Both the position numbers and the translations under genes were made by a program. A DNA stretch of 64,000 nt. Source: Mesorhizobium sp. CA14 (GTDB taxonomy: Bacteria > Pseudomonadota > Alphaproteobacteria > Rhizobiales > Rhizobiaceae). The notes under the pieces were generated by a model that saw nothing but the letters and a program-made list of their open reading frames with translations, ran no database searches and was not told where the DNA came from. Below, in pieces: positions 49,787-60,685 of this stretch; the stretch's first letter is position 1, and every line of letters starts with the position of its first letter. The DNA is taken from NCBI RefSeq assembly GCF_020165195.1, contig NZ_JAIUHR010000004.1:62001-126000 (forward strand). The letters run 5' to 3'.

Positions 49787-50905
49787 ATGCAGCTTCGCAG
49801 CTTAATCCTTCTGGGATTCTGTGCCGTCCTCGGCATGGGTTCCACGGCCCTTGCCGGACCGGCAAATCTGGCCACGTCCCCGTCGGTTGAGAAAACCGAC
49901 GCAATTCCTGTCGCCGCCAAGAGCGACGCATCGCAGCTGAGGCTTCTCAAGAAGAAGAAAAACCCGAGCTCGGACGATCTTGCGCAGATCAGCAAGCTCG
50001 AGGCCAAGATCGCGGCCGACAAGGAAGCCGCCAAGCAAAAGGCGCTCGATGCCCGCAAGATGGCGATGCGCGAGGCGGCCAAGGCCAAGGCGGATGCCGC
50101 GCGCCAGGAGTGGCTCGCCAAGAAGAGCGGTGGCCCCGAAGTCGCCGACGCCAAGCCTGCCAAGAAGACCGTCAAAGTGATCGAGCCGCTGACGCCGGTT
50201 GCGCCGATCGCTCCGATCCAGACCGCCGAGCCGATCCCGGCCGAGGCGATGAACATCACGGCCACGGGCAACAATGGCGAGCTGCGCAGCGAAAACCCCG
50301 GCCAGAAGCAGACGAGCAGCGGCGGGCTGTTCGCCGGCCTCTTCGGCGGCTCGTCGGTGAGCTCGATCAATTACCTGCCCGAGACCCGTGCGCTTGATTC
50401 TGCGCTGGCCAAGAAGGCCGCCAAGCGGCCCTTCAAGGTGAAGCCGGAATTCGTGCCGCAGGATGTTTCCTTCTCGGGCTACGAGCCTGGCACCATCGTC
50501 ATCGATACCAGTGCACGCCGCCTCTACCTCGTCGAGTCGTTTTCCACTGCCCGCCGCTATGCCATCGCGGTCGGCCGCGAAGGCCTGCAGTTCAAGGGCA
50601 CGGTAGCCGTCGGCGACAAGCAGGAATGGCCGCGCTGGATCCCGACGCTTGACATGCAGAAGCGCGAGCCGAAGCATTACGGCCAGTACAAGGATGGCAT
50701 GCCCGGCGGTGGCGAGAATCCGCTCGGCGCGCGCGCCATCTACCTCTATGACGGCAAGAAGGACACGCATCTGCGCATCCACGGCACGATCGCGCCGCAG
50801 TCGATCGGAACCAGCGCCTCCAATGGCTGCTTCCGCATGATCAATGAGCACGTCATGGACCTCTACAGCCGCGTCAAGATCGGCACGAAGGTTGTGATTA
50901 TCTAA
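49787..50905 (+). CDS. L,D-transpeptidase (YkuD domain)
   Basis: 372-residue periplasmic enzyme forming 3-3 crosslinks in peptidoglycan or attaching outer-membrane proteins. Signal peptide about 1-22 (ends TALAGPA), a Lys/Ala-rich helical region (about 45-125), a Pro-rich linker, then the YkuD domain with catalytic His332 (HGT) and Cys348 (SNGCFRM). The in-frame start 111 bases upstream was rejected because it lacks a signal peptide. Confidence 0.93.
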   Translation: MQLRSLILLGFCAVLGMGSTALAGPANLATSPSVEKTDAIPVAAKSDASQLRLLKKKKNPSSDDLAQISKLEAKIAADKEAAKQKALDARKMAMREAAKAKADAARQEWLAKKSGGPEVADAKPAKKTVKVIEPLTPVAPIAPIQTAEPIPAEAMNITATGNNGELRSENPGQKQTSSGGLFAGLFGGSSVSSINYLPETRALDSALAKKAAKRPFKVKPEFVPQDVSFSGYEPGTIVIDTSARRLYLVESFSTARRYAIAVGREGLQFKGTVAVGDKQEWPRWIPTLDMQKREPKHYGQYKDGMPGGGENPLGARAIYLYDGKKDTHLRIHGTIAPQSIGTSASNGCFRMINEHVMDLYSRVKIGTKVVII

Positions 50906-50924
50906 CGACCTCCATCGAACTGCC

Positions 50925-50955
50925 GAAAGGGCCGGCATCGCCGGCCCTTTTGTTT
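50925..50955 (+). terminator. rho-independent terminator of the L,D-transpeptidase gene
   Basis: AAAGGGCCGGC-ATC-GCCGGCCCTTT followed by TGTTTT; begins 20 bases after the stop. Confidence 0.92.
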
Positions 50956-51002
50956 TGATGCATGTCGTTCTCCCAAAACTGCTTTGCACTTTTGAGCAAC
51001 AT
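50952..51002. repeat. interspersed palindromic repeat, copy 2
   Basis: TTTTGATGCATGTCGTTC through to TTGAGCAACATG. Aligns with 15145-15199 over its length with substitutions; abuts the transpeptidase terminator and lies upstream of pyrG. Confidence 0.6.
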
Positions 51003-51096
51003 GTTTCGCGAAGCCTCCCTCGGGAGCACGGCGCCATTTTGGGAAAAAGCCTTCGCGGCGGTTTTTTCTCTGGCGGAATCAATCAGGCCGCGTTAA

Positions 51097-52737
<1,641 letters not shown>

Positions 52738-52759
52738 ACGACCGGCCGGCACATTGGCC

Positions 52760-53398
<639 letters not shown>

Positions 53399-53399
53399 T

Positions 53400-54857
53400 T
53401 CAGGCCTTGGCGGTCCTTGCACCCGCGCCAAGCGCCATGGTGCGCAGGACGTAGTAGACGGCGCCCGCGATCGCCACGCCGAAGAACCAGCCATAGACGC
53501 CCCACCAGGACGGCAGCCAGTTGGTGAAGTTGGGCAGGATCGAGGAGAAGATCGCGCCGATGCCGGCGGCGATGAAGGCGCTGACATGCCAGCCGCTCTG
53601 GAAACGGAACTCGCCGTCCTCGCGATAGAGCGCCTCGACGTCGACCTCGCTTTTGCGGATCAGATAGTAGTCGACCATCATCACGCCGAAGATCGGTCCC
53701 ATCGTCGCGCCGATGATGTTGACGAAAGAAGCGGCGCTGCCTTCCCATGGCGCGAAGGGATAGAGCACCAGGGCGATCAGCGCCGCGATGTAGCCGCCCT
53801 TCTTGAAGTCGATCTGGCGCGGGAACACGTTGGAGAAGTCAAAGGCCGGCGAGACGAAATTCGCAACGACGTTGATGCCCAGCGTCGCCACCGCGAAGGT
53901 CAGCGCGGCAAGTGCCGCCAGGAACCAGCTGTCGAACTTGGCCGAGATCTGGTCGGGATGCAGTAGCACCTCATGGTAGACGTCGTAGGCGGCGATCGTG
54001 GTGACGCCGGCGACCAGCGAGAACAGGATCAAATTGACCGGCAGGCCCCAGATGTTGCCCTTGCGAAGTGCTGCATTGTCCGGCGCATAGCGGGCGAAGT
54101 CGCAGAAGTTGAGATAGAGCGCAGAGAAATAGGTCACCCAGATCGCTGCCACCGCGAACAGCGCGGTCCAGGATCCAGGCTCGCCCGGAACGCCGGCGTC
54201 CTTGGTCTTGTCCAGCAGCACATTCATCGGGATGTCGCTGGTGAAGGCGAAAGTGCCGGACTTCACACAAAGAAAAATGGCCAGGATCAGCATCATGACC
54301 CAAACGGCCGGGCCGGCCCAGTCCTGGAAGCGGCGGACGGTTTCCATGCCCTTCTGGATGATCAGCAACTGCAGCGCCCAGATGATGACGAAGCAGATCA
54401 CCTCGAGCGTGGAATGACCGAGCATGTGCGAGCTCTTGTTGAACTCGTCGAACCATTGCAGACGCGTCAGCAGCGCGACGATCGCGCCCGACGCCGCGGC
54501 CGTCTGCGCGCCGTACCAGAAGCAGGCGACGATGGCGCGCACCAGGGCCGGGATGTTGGCGCCCCAGATACCGAAGGAGGCGCGGGCAAGCACGGGGTAG
54601 GGCACGCCGGTCTTCACGCCGGCATAGCCGACCAGGTTCATCAGCGCGTAGATGATCAGCGAGCCGATGCCGATGGCGATGACAAAGTTGACGAAACCGC
54701 CGCAGAACAGAAACAGGCTGGCTGCCAGATAGTAGCCCCAGAGGCTGTGGACGTCCGACGTCCAGACGTTGAAGATCGAAAACGGTCCCCAGTTCCTGAC
54801 CGTTGCGGGAGCCAGATCCTCATTGTAGAGGTCGGGCGATGCGCCTTGAATGGTCAT
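53400..54857 (-). CDS. NCS1 family nucleobase:cation symporter
   Basis: 485-residue transporter with about 12 membrane helices. NCS1 pattern: N-terminal [36 protein letters not shown] (key part residues 10-45), [25 protein letters not shown], and [12 protein letters not shown]. Probably imports a purine, pyrimidine, allantoin or hydantoin; the substrate cannot be fixed from sequence. Hairpins at 54899-54954 lie in its upstream leader. Confidence 0.9.
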
Positions 54858-54898
54858 TGCATGTGTTCCCCTTTTTGCAAAAACGCGCCCTCACGCGT

Positions 54899-54954
54899 TT
54901 AACCGCGGAGGTTAAGCCTGACGCAGGGGAACCGGCAAGCAATCCATTTGCCGG
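54899..54954 (-). promoter_or_regulatory. two inverted repeats upstream of the NCS1 gene
   Basis: TTAACC-GCGGA-GGTTAA (54899-54915) and CCGGCAA-N9-TTGCCGG (54932-54954). Both have perfect arms; either could be an operator or a leader hairpin for the transporter. No known riboswitch consensus was recognised. Confidence 0.4.
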
Positions 54955-55055
54955 CTTTCGCCTTAAAGATATTCAATGAGAATCGCCCTTATCCGCTGAT
55001 CTCGGTGGGCGTCGAGCTTGAGTCGCGACGGTGCGTTCGGGCCCGGGCGGGCTGG

Positions 55056-55093
55056 TTCCAAACTTTTCCGACGGCAACCAAATTTGTTTGGAA
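55056..55093 (+). promoter_or_regulatory. inverted repeat upstream of the DUF982 gene
   Basis: TTCCAAAC (55056-55063) and GTTTGGAA (55086-55093), perfect 8-base arms with a 22-base spacer, about 65 bases before the gene. Role unknown. Confidence 0.35.
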
Positions 55094-55156
55094 CTGATTC
55101 GCAATACGTGCGTTTATTGCGGTTCGGCTGCATTGCAGTCGACCGGGAGGATAACA

Positions 55157-55459
55157 ATGGATCGCTTGCATTTCTTTACCCCAGTGCGAATTGCGCGTGG
55201 GCAGGGCTACCCTGTGGAGGAAGTCGATAGCGTCTCCGAGGCGATGGTGTTCCTGCGGAAATGGCCAACGGGACGACGCGGCCCGGTTTATCAATGCGCC
55301 CTTAATTGCTGCGCGGCGGCACTGTCGGGCAAGATGTCGGCCGAGGAAGCGCGGAAAGCCTTTGTCGGCTTTGCTCGGATCACCCGGCTGCTCGACGATG
55401 ACATGGCGCTGCCGCTGGGTGGCGCGTCGATGGACAATGTCCACGCCCTGAGGCGCTAG
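55157..55459 (+). CDS. DUF982 family protein
   Basis: 100-residue member of the rhizobial DUF982 family: SVSEAMVFLRKWPTGRRGPV, YQCALNCCAAALSGKMSAEEARKAFVGFA. Function unknown, often present in several copies in Rhizobiales. GGGAGG precedes the ATG. A second, frameshifted copy lies at 56366-56753. Confidence 0.85.
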   Translation: MDRLHFFTPVRIARGQGYPVEEVDSVSEAMVFLRKWPTGRRGPVYQCALNCCAAALSGKMSAEEARKAFVGFARITRLLDDDMALPLGGASMDNVHALRR

Positions 55460-55608
55460 GGCGAGCCAGCATTTCGCAAATTTGAGAACGCTGCGCCTGA
55501 CCTGCGCGGCGGCTGTCTCGGTTTAACCAGCCTGCTCCTCTCCGTGACCAAAAGAGTGGACCAGCGCGAAGAGGCGGTAGTTGCGCCCACTCAGCCGCAG
55601 GCGGGAAC

Positions 55609-55646
55609 AAAAAAGGCCATCCAGATAAATGCGGAGATGGATGGCC
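55609..55646 (-). terminator. bidirectional terminator
   Basis: Stem GGCCATCCA / TGGATGGCC (55615-55646) with six T on the minus-strand side and a CTCTTTT run on the plus side; serves the convergent DUF982 and Lys-rich protein genes. Confidence 0.85.
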
Positions 55647-55667
55647 TCTTTTGCAATACTGCAAAGC

Positions 55668-55928
55668 TTAATAGGCCTTCTTGGGGGCTGCCTTCTTCGC
55701 GGCGCTCCTCTTGTGCTTAACCGGGCACTTGTGCTTCTTGGTCACCTTGCAGGCCTTCGTGACGTGCTTCTTCTTGGTCATAGCATCCGAAGCGGGCGCA
55801 GAGCTGGTTGCGGCCGTCGCTGCCGGCGCTGGCTTTGTAGCCGCGGCGGCGGCGTTAGGACCGAGAACTGGCATCGAGACGGCGAGCGCGAATGCAAGAC
55901 CGACGGCGGACAGAAGAGACTTTTTCAT
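55668..55928 (-). CDS. small secreted Lys/Ala-rich protein
   Basis: 86 residues: a signal peptide (about 1-28, ending AAAA), an Ala/Pro/Thr segment, and a strongly basic tail with two cysteines (KKKHVTKACKVTKKHKCPVK) and KKAAPKKAY end. No family recognised; probably a periplasmic or surface basic protein. Its own terminator follows. Confidence 0.65.
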   Translation of the reverse strand: MKKSLLSAVGLAFALAVSMPVLGPNAAAAATKPAPAATAATSSAPASDAMTKKKHVTKACKVTKKHKCPVKHKRSAAKKAAPKKAY

Positions 55929-55964
55929 GTGCCTGTTCCTTGTTTGGCAAGTCGGGTTTGAGCG

Positions 55965-56267
55965 TCACTCATCAGGATCGATGGGTGTCACTCCGAGCAG
56001 CTTCAAAGCTTTCGCGAACATACGGATCCCCTGCGCCTCTTTCTTCTTGGCGCAGTACCGGTTTCCCTTTCTTTGAAGAGCCTTCGCCGCGGTGACCTGC
56101 GTTGCCGCGGCATGCATTTTGAGGGCTTCGTCAACTTGACGGCTGAGATTGGTGCAGCGCTCGGTCCGGGTGAGCGGGGCCACCTTTGAGGTGGGGACTC
56201 CGGTCGCTGCCGCGGTAAGCGACAAGCTGAGCAACGCACCCATCAAGTTGATCGAGATTCTGTGCAT
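55965..56267 (-). CDS. small secreted protein, basic, two cysteines
   Basis: 100 residues from MHRISINLMGALLSLSL: signal peptide (about 1-22), then a helical basic domain with two cysteines (TERCTNLSRQVDEALKMHAA and KGNRYCAKKKEAQGI). A longer open frame upstream was rejected because it has no signal peptide and overlaps the DUF982 pseudogene. No family recognised. Same strand as, and 36 bases upstream of, the 86-residue gene. Confidence 0.6.
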   Translation of the reverse strand: MHRISINLMGALLSLSLTAAATGVPTSKVAPLTRTERCTNLSRQVDEALKMHAAATQVTAAKALQRKGNRYCAKKKEAQGIRMFAKALKLLGVTPIDPDE

Positions 56268-56365
56268 CGCTTGTCGCAAACCCGAGCAAGTGCAGCACTG
56301 CTGCAGCCGATGAACTGACCCTCTTGAGCATTGTACGCTTGAATGATTTCTGGAGTTTTTCCTGG

Positions 56366-56753
56366 ATGTTTCTGGATTGTGTCTGGCGGGAAACGTTCGT
56401 CCCGCCGGATGTTCCGACCGCAGCCCTCGATAGCGTCTCCGAGGCGATGGTGTTCCTGCGGAAATGGCCAACGGGAAGACGCGGACCGGTTTACCAATGC
56501 GCGCTGAATTGCTGCGGCGGCACTGTCGGGCAAGATGTCGGGCGAGGAAGCGCGAAAAGCCTTTGTCGGCTTTGCCCGCGTCACCCGGATTCTCAACGAC
56601 GACCGAGCAAACTGTGCTCGCCGGTCAGGATCATGCGCAGAGAGTCAGAGACGACTGATCGTTGCTCGGGCTGACGTTACAGGTGCGCTATTTCACGGAC
56701 CGATTCACCAGGGAACTTGGCTGCAGCCCGTGGGCAGCACCTTGCCTGTTTGA
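56366..56753 (+). pseudogene. frameshifted DUF982 copy
   Basis: From about 56430 to 56600 this is near-identical to the DUF982 gene at 55157-55459 (TCGATAGCGTCTCCGAGGCG, CTGCGGAAATGGCCAACGGG and so on). Two bases are missing near 56514, where TGCTGCGCGGCGGC became TGCTGCGGCGGC, throwing the frame out in the middle of the conserved Cys-Cys region. The second half continues in another frame to about 56753. Confidence 0.85.
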
Positions 56754-57222
56754 GCAAGAGGAACCCGGGCCAGTCCCATTTTCATAGGACAGATCCGTGC
56801 AAGAGAACTCTGCGTCCCTGAGCAGGAGCAATGGCGAGTTGAAGTGCCGGCCTGCCAGCCGAATTGCGCGCGCTTATGAAAGAGATTGGACTTCCTGTCA
56901 CGGATTGGGGCAAACTTGATGGTCGAGCCGTGCGCTCGCCATCGGGGGTTCGAGTCGGAAGAGCGCTACCGCCTTCCCCCCCACTCGCCGTAGGTGGGAA
57001 ACAAGGACGGAATCCTGATCGAAAGGAACACGCAATGGCAAAGAATGCGATTTGGAGGCCGCAGCCGCTTCTACGCCGAGACCTTTCCCGACAGCGCGAT
57101 GGATGCCCTTCACCGTGCACGGTCGCGACCGCGCCGAAGTGATCCGCTGTACATCGGGTCTTCCGCTTGCAGTGGTTCCCTGCTTAATTCCAATAAATCC
57201 GCACCAACTATAGAGTTGTCAC
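56754..57222. other. no supported gene between the DUF982 remnant and the glycosyltransferase islet
   Basis: Contains short open frames only, the best being one from 57034 with AAAGGAAC ahead (35 residues) and one in another frame from 57041 or upstream that includes RFGGRSRFYAETFPDSAMD; neither matches a family I know. Possibly gene debris at the islet border. Confidence 0.4.
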
Positions 57223-57969
57223 GTGATACCGATCTACATTGGGTATGACCCACGCGAATCCCGAGTTCTAGAGGTAGCGCGATGGAGCGCCTATCGGCGG
57301 ACAAGCAGGCCGTTGCAGATACAGCCACTCGTGCTCAAAGAGCTTGAAGCTCAAGGAATCATGAAGCGACCGATGGAGGTTCGTGATGGGAAGCTCTGGT
57401 GCCCGATTTCCGAGGCACCGATGGCGACCGAGTTTGCCATATCGCGCTTTGCCGTTCCGTTCATGAGGCAAGGCGGCTGGGCCATGTTCTGCGATTGTGA
57501 CGTCCTGTTTCTGAAGGATCCAGTCAAGCTGCTCGACCTAGTCGATCCTTCCTACGCGATTATGGCGGTTAAGCACCGGCAACGCGAATCCGAAGCGGTC
57601 AAGATGGACGGACAAACGCAGACGTTTTATCGCCGCAAAAACTGGTCGTCGGTCGTTTTGTGGAATCTAGATCATCCGTCCAACAAACGGTTGACCAACG
57701 AGATGCTCAATACGTGGCCTGGACGTGACCTCCACGCCTTCAAATGGCTTGAGGACCATGAGATCGGGGAATTACCTTTGGCATGGAACTACCTCGTAGG
57801 GGCTTCGGCTTCGGAACTCGACCCCGCCGATGTCTCGCTGGCGCACTACACGCTCGGCGGTCCTTGGTTTGCTGGCTGGTCTGGCGCCACGCAATGGGAC
57901 GAATTGTGGAGCCGAGAAGAGAGCATTCTGCGCGCGTTTGAGGAACAGGCGGTTCAGATTCCCCCATGA
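57223..57969 (+). CDS. GT8-like glycosyltransferase
   Basis: 248 residues, GTG start. Nucleotide-sugar-dependent transferase features: IPIYIGYDPRE N-terminus, acidic metal site CDCDVLFLKDP (Asp-Cys-Asp at 91-93) and C-terminal LAHYTLGGPWFAGW, resembling the HxxxxxPW end of GT8-like enzymes. Acceptor unknown; with its neighbours probably decorates a surface polysaccharide. Its stop overlaps the next gene (ATGA). Base composition is lower in GC than the core genes. Confidence 0.65.
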   Translation: MIPIYIGYDPRESRVLEVARWSAYRRTSRPLQIQPLVLKELEAQGIMKRPMEVRDGKLWCPISEAPMATEFAISRFAVPFMRQGGWAMFCDCDVLFLKDPVKLLDLVDPSYAIMAVKHRQRESEAVKMDGQTQTFYRRKNWSSVVLWNLDHPSNKRLTNEMLNTWPGRDLHAFKWLEDHEIGELPLAWNYLVGASASELDPADVSLAHYTLGGPWFAGWSGATQWDELWSREESILRAFEEQAVQIPP

Positions 57970-58664
57970 AAACTCCGCTTTTGAAGCACTTGCCAACCTT
58001 CTCAAAGCCCATTCTTCGTTTGCCCAGGGTCACGGGTCCGGCTTTGGTGATGGGGTCGGCGCCGAATTTTCGCCTCCCCGAGGGACATGGTGCCGATTGG
58101 GCACTTGTGACCGTCAACGCTTCCCAGCTTTTGGCGGAAACCTTCGGTCTTCCCGTTCCTGATGTCGCCCTGATACGTCGCGGCATTTTAGTCGGTGCGG
58201 GCGAGCAGGATTGTTACAAGCGTGATTTGTTAAAAGGACGGCAGGCAAAGCATCTGATCATCCCGGTTTGGACGGACGTCGAGGACAAGCTGAAAGCCGG
58301 TTGTCGCACCTTCAACTATCGTTATGACACCTTGCAAGCGCTTACCAAATGGCAGCTTGCCAACATCGTCTGGCGGCTTAGCGGCAAATATCATGTGTCC
58401 CGCCGTTGGCACCGGAAAATCTCCACCGGAGTTTTCGCAATCATCCTGGCGCGTTTCGCTGGTTTCGCTCCTGTTGTGGTCAGCGGGTTTTCCCTGTCCC
58501 AGGCCGGGCACGGATACGACACCCGAAATGCCTTTCGATATCACGCCGACGAAGATGCGGCTTTGCTTCGACTGGTCGTGAGAAGAGGAGAGCCAATCTA
58601 CGCAGAGGATAGAGACTTCGCTGCAGAAACTGGATTGCCCTTGTGGCAGGGACAGATGCCATGA
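57966..58664 (+). CDS. possible GT29/DUF115-like glycosyltransferase (sialyltransferase-fold)
   Basis: 232 residues. MGSAPNFRLPEG (residues 29-40) resembles the nucleotide-binding G-S-x-P-S/N motif; KISTGVFAIILARFAG (151-166), VVVSGFSL (171-178) and YHADEDAALL (192-201) resemble sialylmotif-like STG, Gly-Phe and His/acidic segments. No membrane helix is evident. A GT29/MptE-like fold is inference. Translationally coupled to the GT8-like gene by ATGA. Confidence 0.5.
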   Translation: MKTPLLKHLPTFSKPILRLPRVTGPALVMGSAPNFRLPEGHGADWALVTVNASQLLAETFGLPVPDVALIRRGILVGAGEQDCYKRDLLKGRQAKHLIIPVWTDVEDKLKAGCRTFNYRYDTLQALTKWQLANIVWRLSGKYHVSRRWHRKISTGVFAIILARFAGFAPVVVSGFSLSQAGHGYDTRNAFRYHADEDAALLRLVVRRGEPIYAEDRDFAAETGLPLWQGQMP

Positions 58665-58825
58665 CGAGTGTTTCTTAGAGAACCCGCAATATTGGCCTAT
58701 TCCGAACTTTACTAGCAAGATGAGCCGGCTCCAGCGTTGAAAATAGGATAAAGATTTCTCGGAATGCGAGCCGGAAAACGAGCAGTATCATCCGCCTTCA
58801 GGAGTTCGATGCGCTGAATACTTCG

Positions 58826-59926
58826 ATGGTTGATCGGCGGACTATTAAGTCCGTTCTCGTTATTCAGACGAAGTACATCGGGGACGTCATTTTGACCTCC
58901 GTGCTCGTGCGAAATCTGCGCCTCGCTTACCCAAACGCTGCTATAGCCATGCTTTGCGCTGCTGGTCTGCGAGACTTCGTAGTCACTCAGAATATCGCAG
59001 ACGAGGCCATCGGATTCGACCGTCGAAGTTCTGGTAGAAGCCTACTTCAGCGAGTGAAGGAATACTCAAGCTTGGCTGCTGACCTCCGCCGTCGACAATT
59101 CGATCTCACCATCGATGTGGCTGACTCCAAAACATCAAGGATAATGCAAAGGGTAATCGGCGCCCCGCTGCGCGTTGGATACAATCCCCCGGACAGGCCC
59201 CTGAAATTTTGGGAAGTTCAGCCTGCCAACATATTTGCTGACGCACGCGGCCATGGAGGCGCACACTATTTGTACCGATATCTGTCCCCGCTTGAAGCGC
59301 TTGGGATAGAAATATGCGAAGTGACACCGAGGCTTGAACCCACACCAGTCGGGCGAAGCGCGTCTGCCCAGGTTCTGGCGCGAAGCAATCTGGCTACAAA
59401 AGCTTTCATCGCAGTACACGCTGGAGCAGGGTTCGAAGGGCGGCGTTGGCAACCTGAACGCTTCGCTGCAGTAATCGACGAGGTTTATACAACGACGGGC
59501 CTGCGGTCACTGCTGGTCGGTGGACCTGATGAAAGCGCAACCGCCCAAGCAATCTTGAATATGGCAATGTCACCTTTGATGAGCGTTGTTGGGGAGCTCT
59601 CGCTTGAGACACTAACTGCTTTGCTTGCAGATGCATTTATCTTTCTGGGAAACGAGAGCGGCCCAATGCACCTGGCCGCGTCGGTCGGAACCCCGGTTGT
59701 GGGCCTGTATGGCCTCACGCCACCCGACATATGGGGGCCTTTGGGGGTGCTTCACCGCACCGTTGAGCCGCCGTTGCCTTGCCAATGTGTTGCGCCCGAT
59801 TTGTGCAAACACGGCAACGCGAGCGCTGTCTACTGCGTTCATCGACTGCCAGTTGCCAAGGTCGCTCAAGCGACACGAGACCTGATAGATGCAGTGAGAC
59901 AACAGGCGAATGAGGCCGCCAATTGA
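58826..59926 (+). CDS. glycosyltransferase family 9 (heptosyltransferase-like)
   Basis: 366 residues with the GT9/GT-B pattern: SVLVIQTKYIGDVILTSVLVRNL (N-terminal Asp in IGD), FDLTIDVADSKTSRI, and the nucleotide-sugar site GNESGPMHLAASVGTPVVGLYG (about residues 275-296). Related to WaaF/WaaC and other ADP-heptose or similar transferases. Third gene of the islet; lower GC and different codon use than core genes suggest transfer. Confidence 0.88.
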   Translation: MVDRRTIKSVLVIQTKYIGDVILTSVLVRNLRLAYPNAAIAMLCAAGLRDFVVTQNIADEAIGFDRRSSGRSLLQRVKEYSSLAADLRRRQFDLTIDVADSKTSRIMQRVIGAPLRVGYNPPDRPLKFWEVQPANIFADARGHGGAHYLYRYLSPLEALGIEICEVTPRLEPTPVGRSASAQVLARSNLATKAFIAVHAGAGFEGRRWQPERFAAVIDEVYTTTGLRSLLVGGPDESATAQAILNMAMSPLMSVVGELSLETLTALLADAFIFLGNESGPMHLAASVGTPVVGLYGLTPPDIWGPLGVLHRTVEPPLPCQCVAPDLCKHGNASAVYCVHRLPVAKVAQATRDLIDAVRQQANEAAN

Positions 59927-59989
59927 ACGTACTCGCTCCGGCAGGAGACAGCCATCACCGGCCCCGCGTGACCATACCAATGCAACGAG

Positions 59990-60478
59990 CTATTGGGATG
60001 CTTCAACCAGGCGTCGGAGCAATGGGTAATCCTTCAGATCCTTGTAAGGCGTGAGGTCTAAATCCCCCGGCACGCAGCGAAGCTGTTCGTCATCGATCGC
60101 TTTCTCATGGGCCTTGATGACGCTTTGGTAGTGTCGCCAGGTCAGACCAGCCCCTCTGACGGCGTCTCTTTCGATGCGCGAGGCGATTTGATGGGCGTGC
60201 AGATAATGAAGGCGCAACTCGTCCAAGAGAGCTTTTTCAACAATTTCGTGGCACACTAGAAACGGTTCGAGGCGCACGTCCTTGCCTCTCCATCTGATGG
60301 TGCGCGGCAGATGTCGGTCGATGTAAATCTTCGTTGCATCGCTGCTGTACCCAGCAATGTAGGGAATATCGAACTCGTGGCTGACCTTAACTCGTCGATG
60401 AAGTGCAGATACGACATCAGACAGGACCAGGTCGCTGATATCTTCAGAGCTATGGCGGACCTCGTCGGCTAATTTCAA
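59990..60478 (-). CDS. hypothetical protein with HExxE-type motif
   Basis: 162 residues, TTG start with AGGAG six bases ahead. CHEIVEKALLDE (His77-Glu78, Glu81) followed by HYLHAHQIASRIERDAV recalls the zinc-binding helix of small metallopeptidase-like proteins, but the family is not recognised. Opposite in strand to the glycosyltransferase islet. Confidence 0.55.
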   Translation of the reverse strand: MKLADEVRHSSEDISDLVLSDVVSALHRRVKVSHEFDIPYIAGYSSDATKIYIDRHLPRTIRWRGKDVRLEPFLVCHEIVEKALLDELRLHYLHAHQIASRIERDAVRGAGLTWRHYQSVIKAHEKAIDDEQLRCVPGDLDLTPYKDLKDYPLLRRLVEASQ

Positions 60479-60489
60479 GTCCGCTCCTG

Positions 60490-60597
60490 CTATTTGGCGG
60501 CCGAAGCGCCCGCCCCAAGGCGAACGCCTGAAATACTGGGCCGAACCGCATCGATCTGATTGAGAAGCGCGGCCTTGACGGACTTACGACTTTGCAT
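60490..60597 (-). CDS. possible 35-residue upstream peptide
   Basis: Short frame MQSRKSVKAALLNQIDAVRP to SAAK that ends 11 bases before the HExxE gene; composition looks coding, but it has no strong ribosome site and no recognised family. Confidence 0.25.
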   Translation of the reverse strand: MQSRKSVKAALLNQIDAVRPSISGVRLGAGASAAK

Positions 60598-60685
60598 GGA
60601 TTTGTGGCCTTGTTCCCCAACCAAGACCATCCAACTTGGTCCAAGGGGAAAAGTTCCTCGGCATCCAAAATGCAAAACGCCGGTC

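Noticed and set aside
56900..57010. tRNA-like T-arm sequence GGTTCGAGTC
   Set aside because: The flanking bases do not pair as a T-stem and no acceptor, D or anticodon arms could be built.
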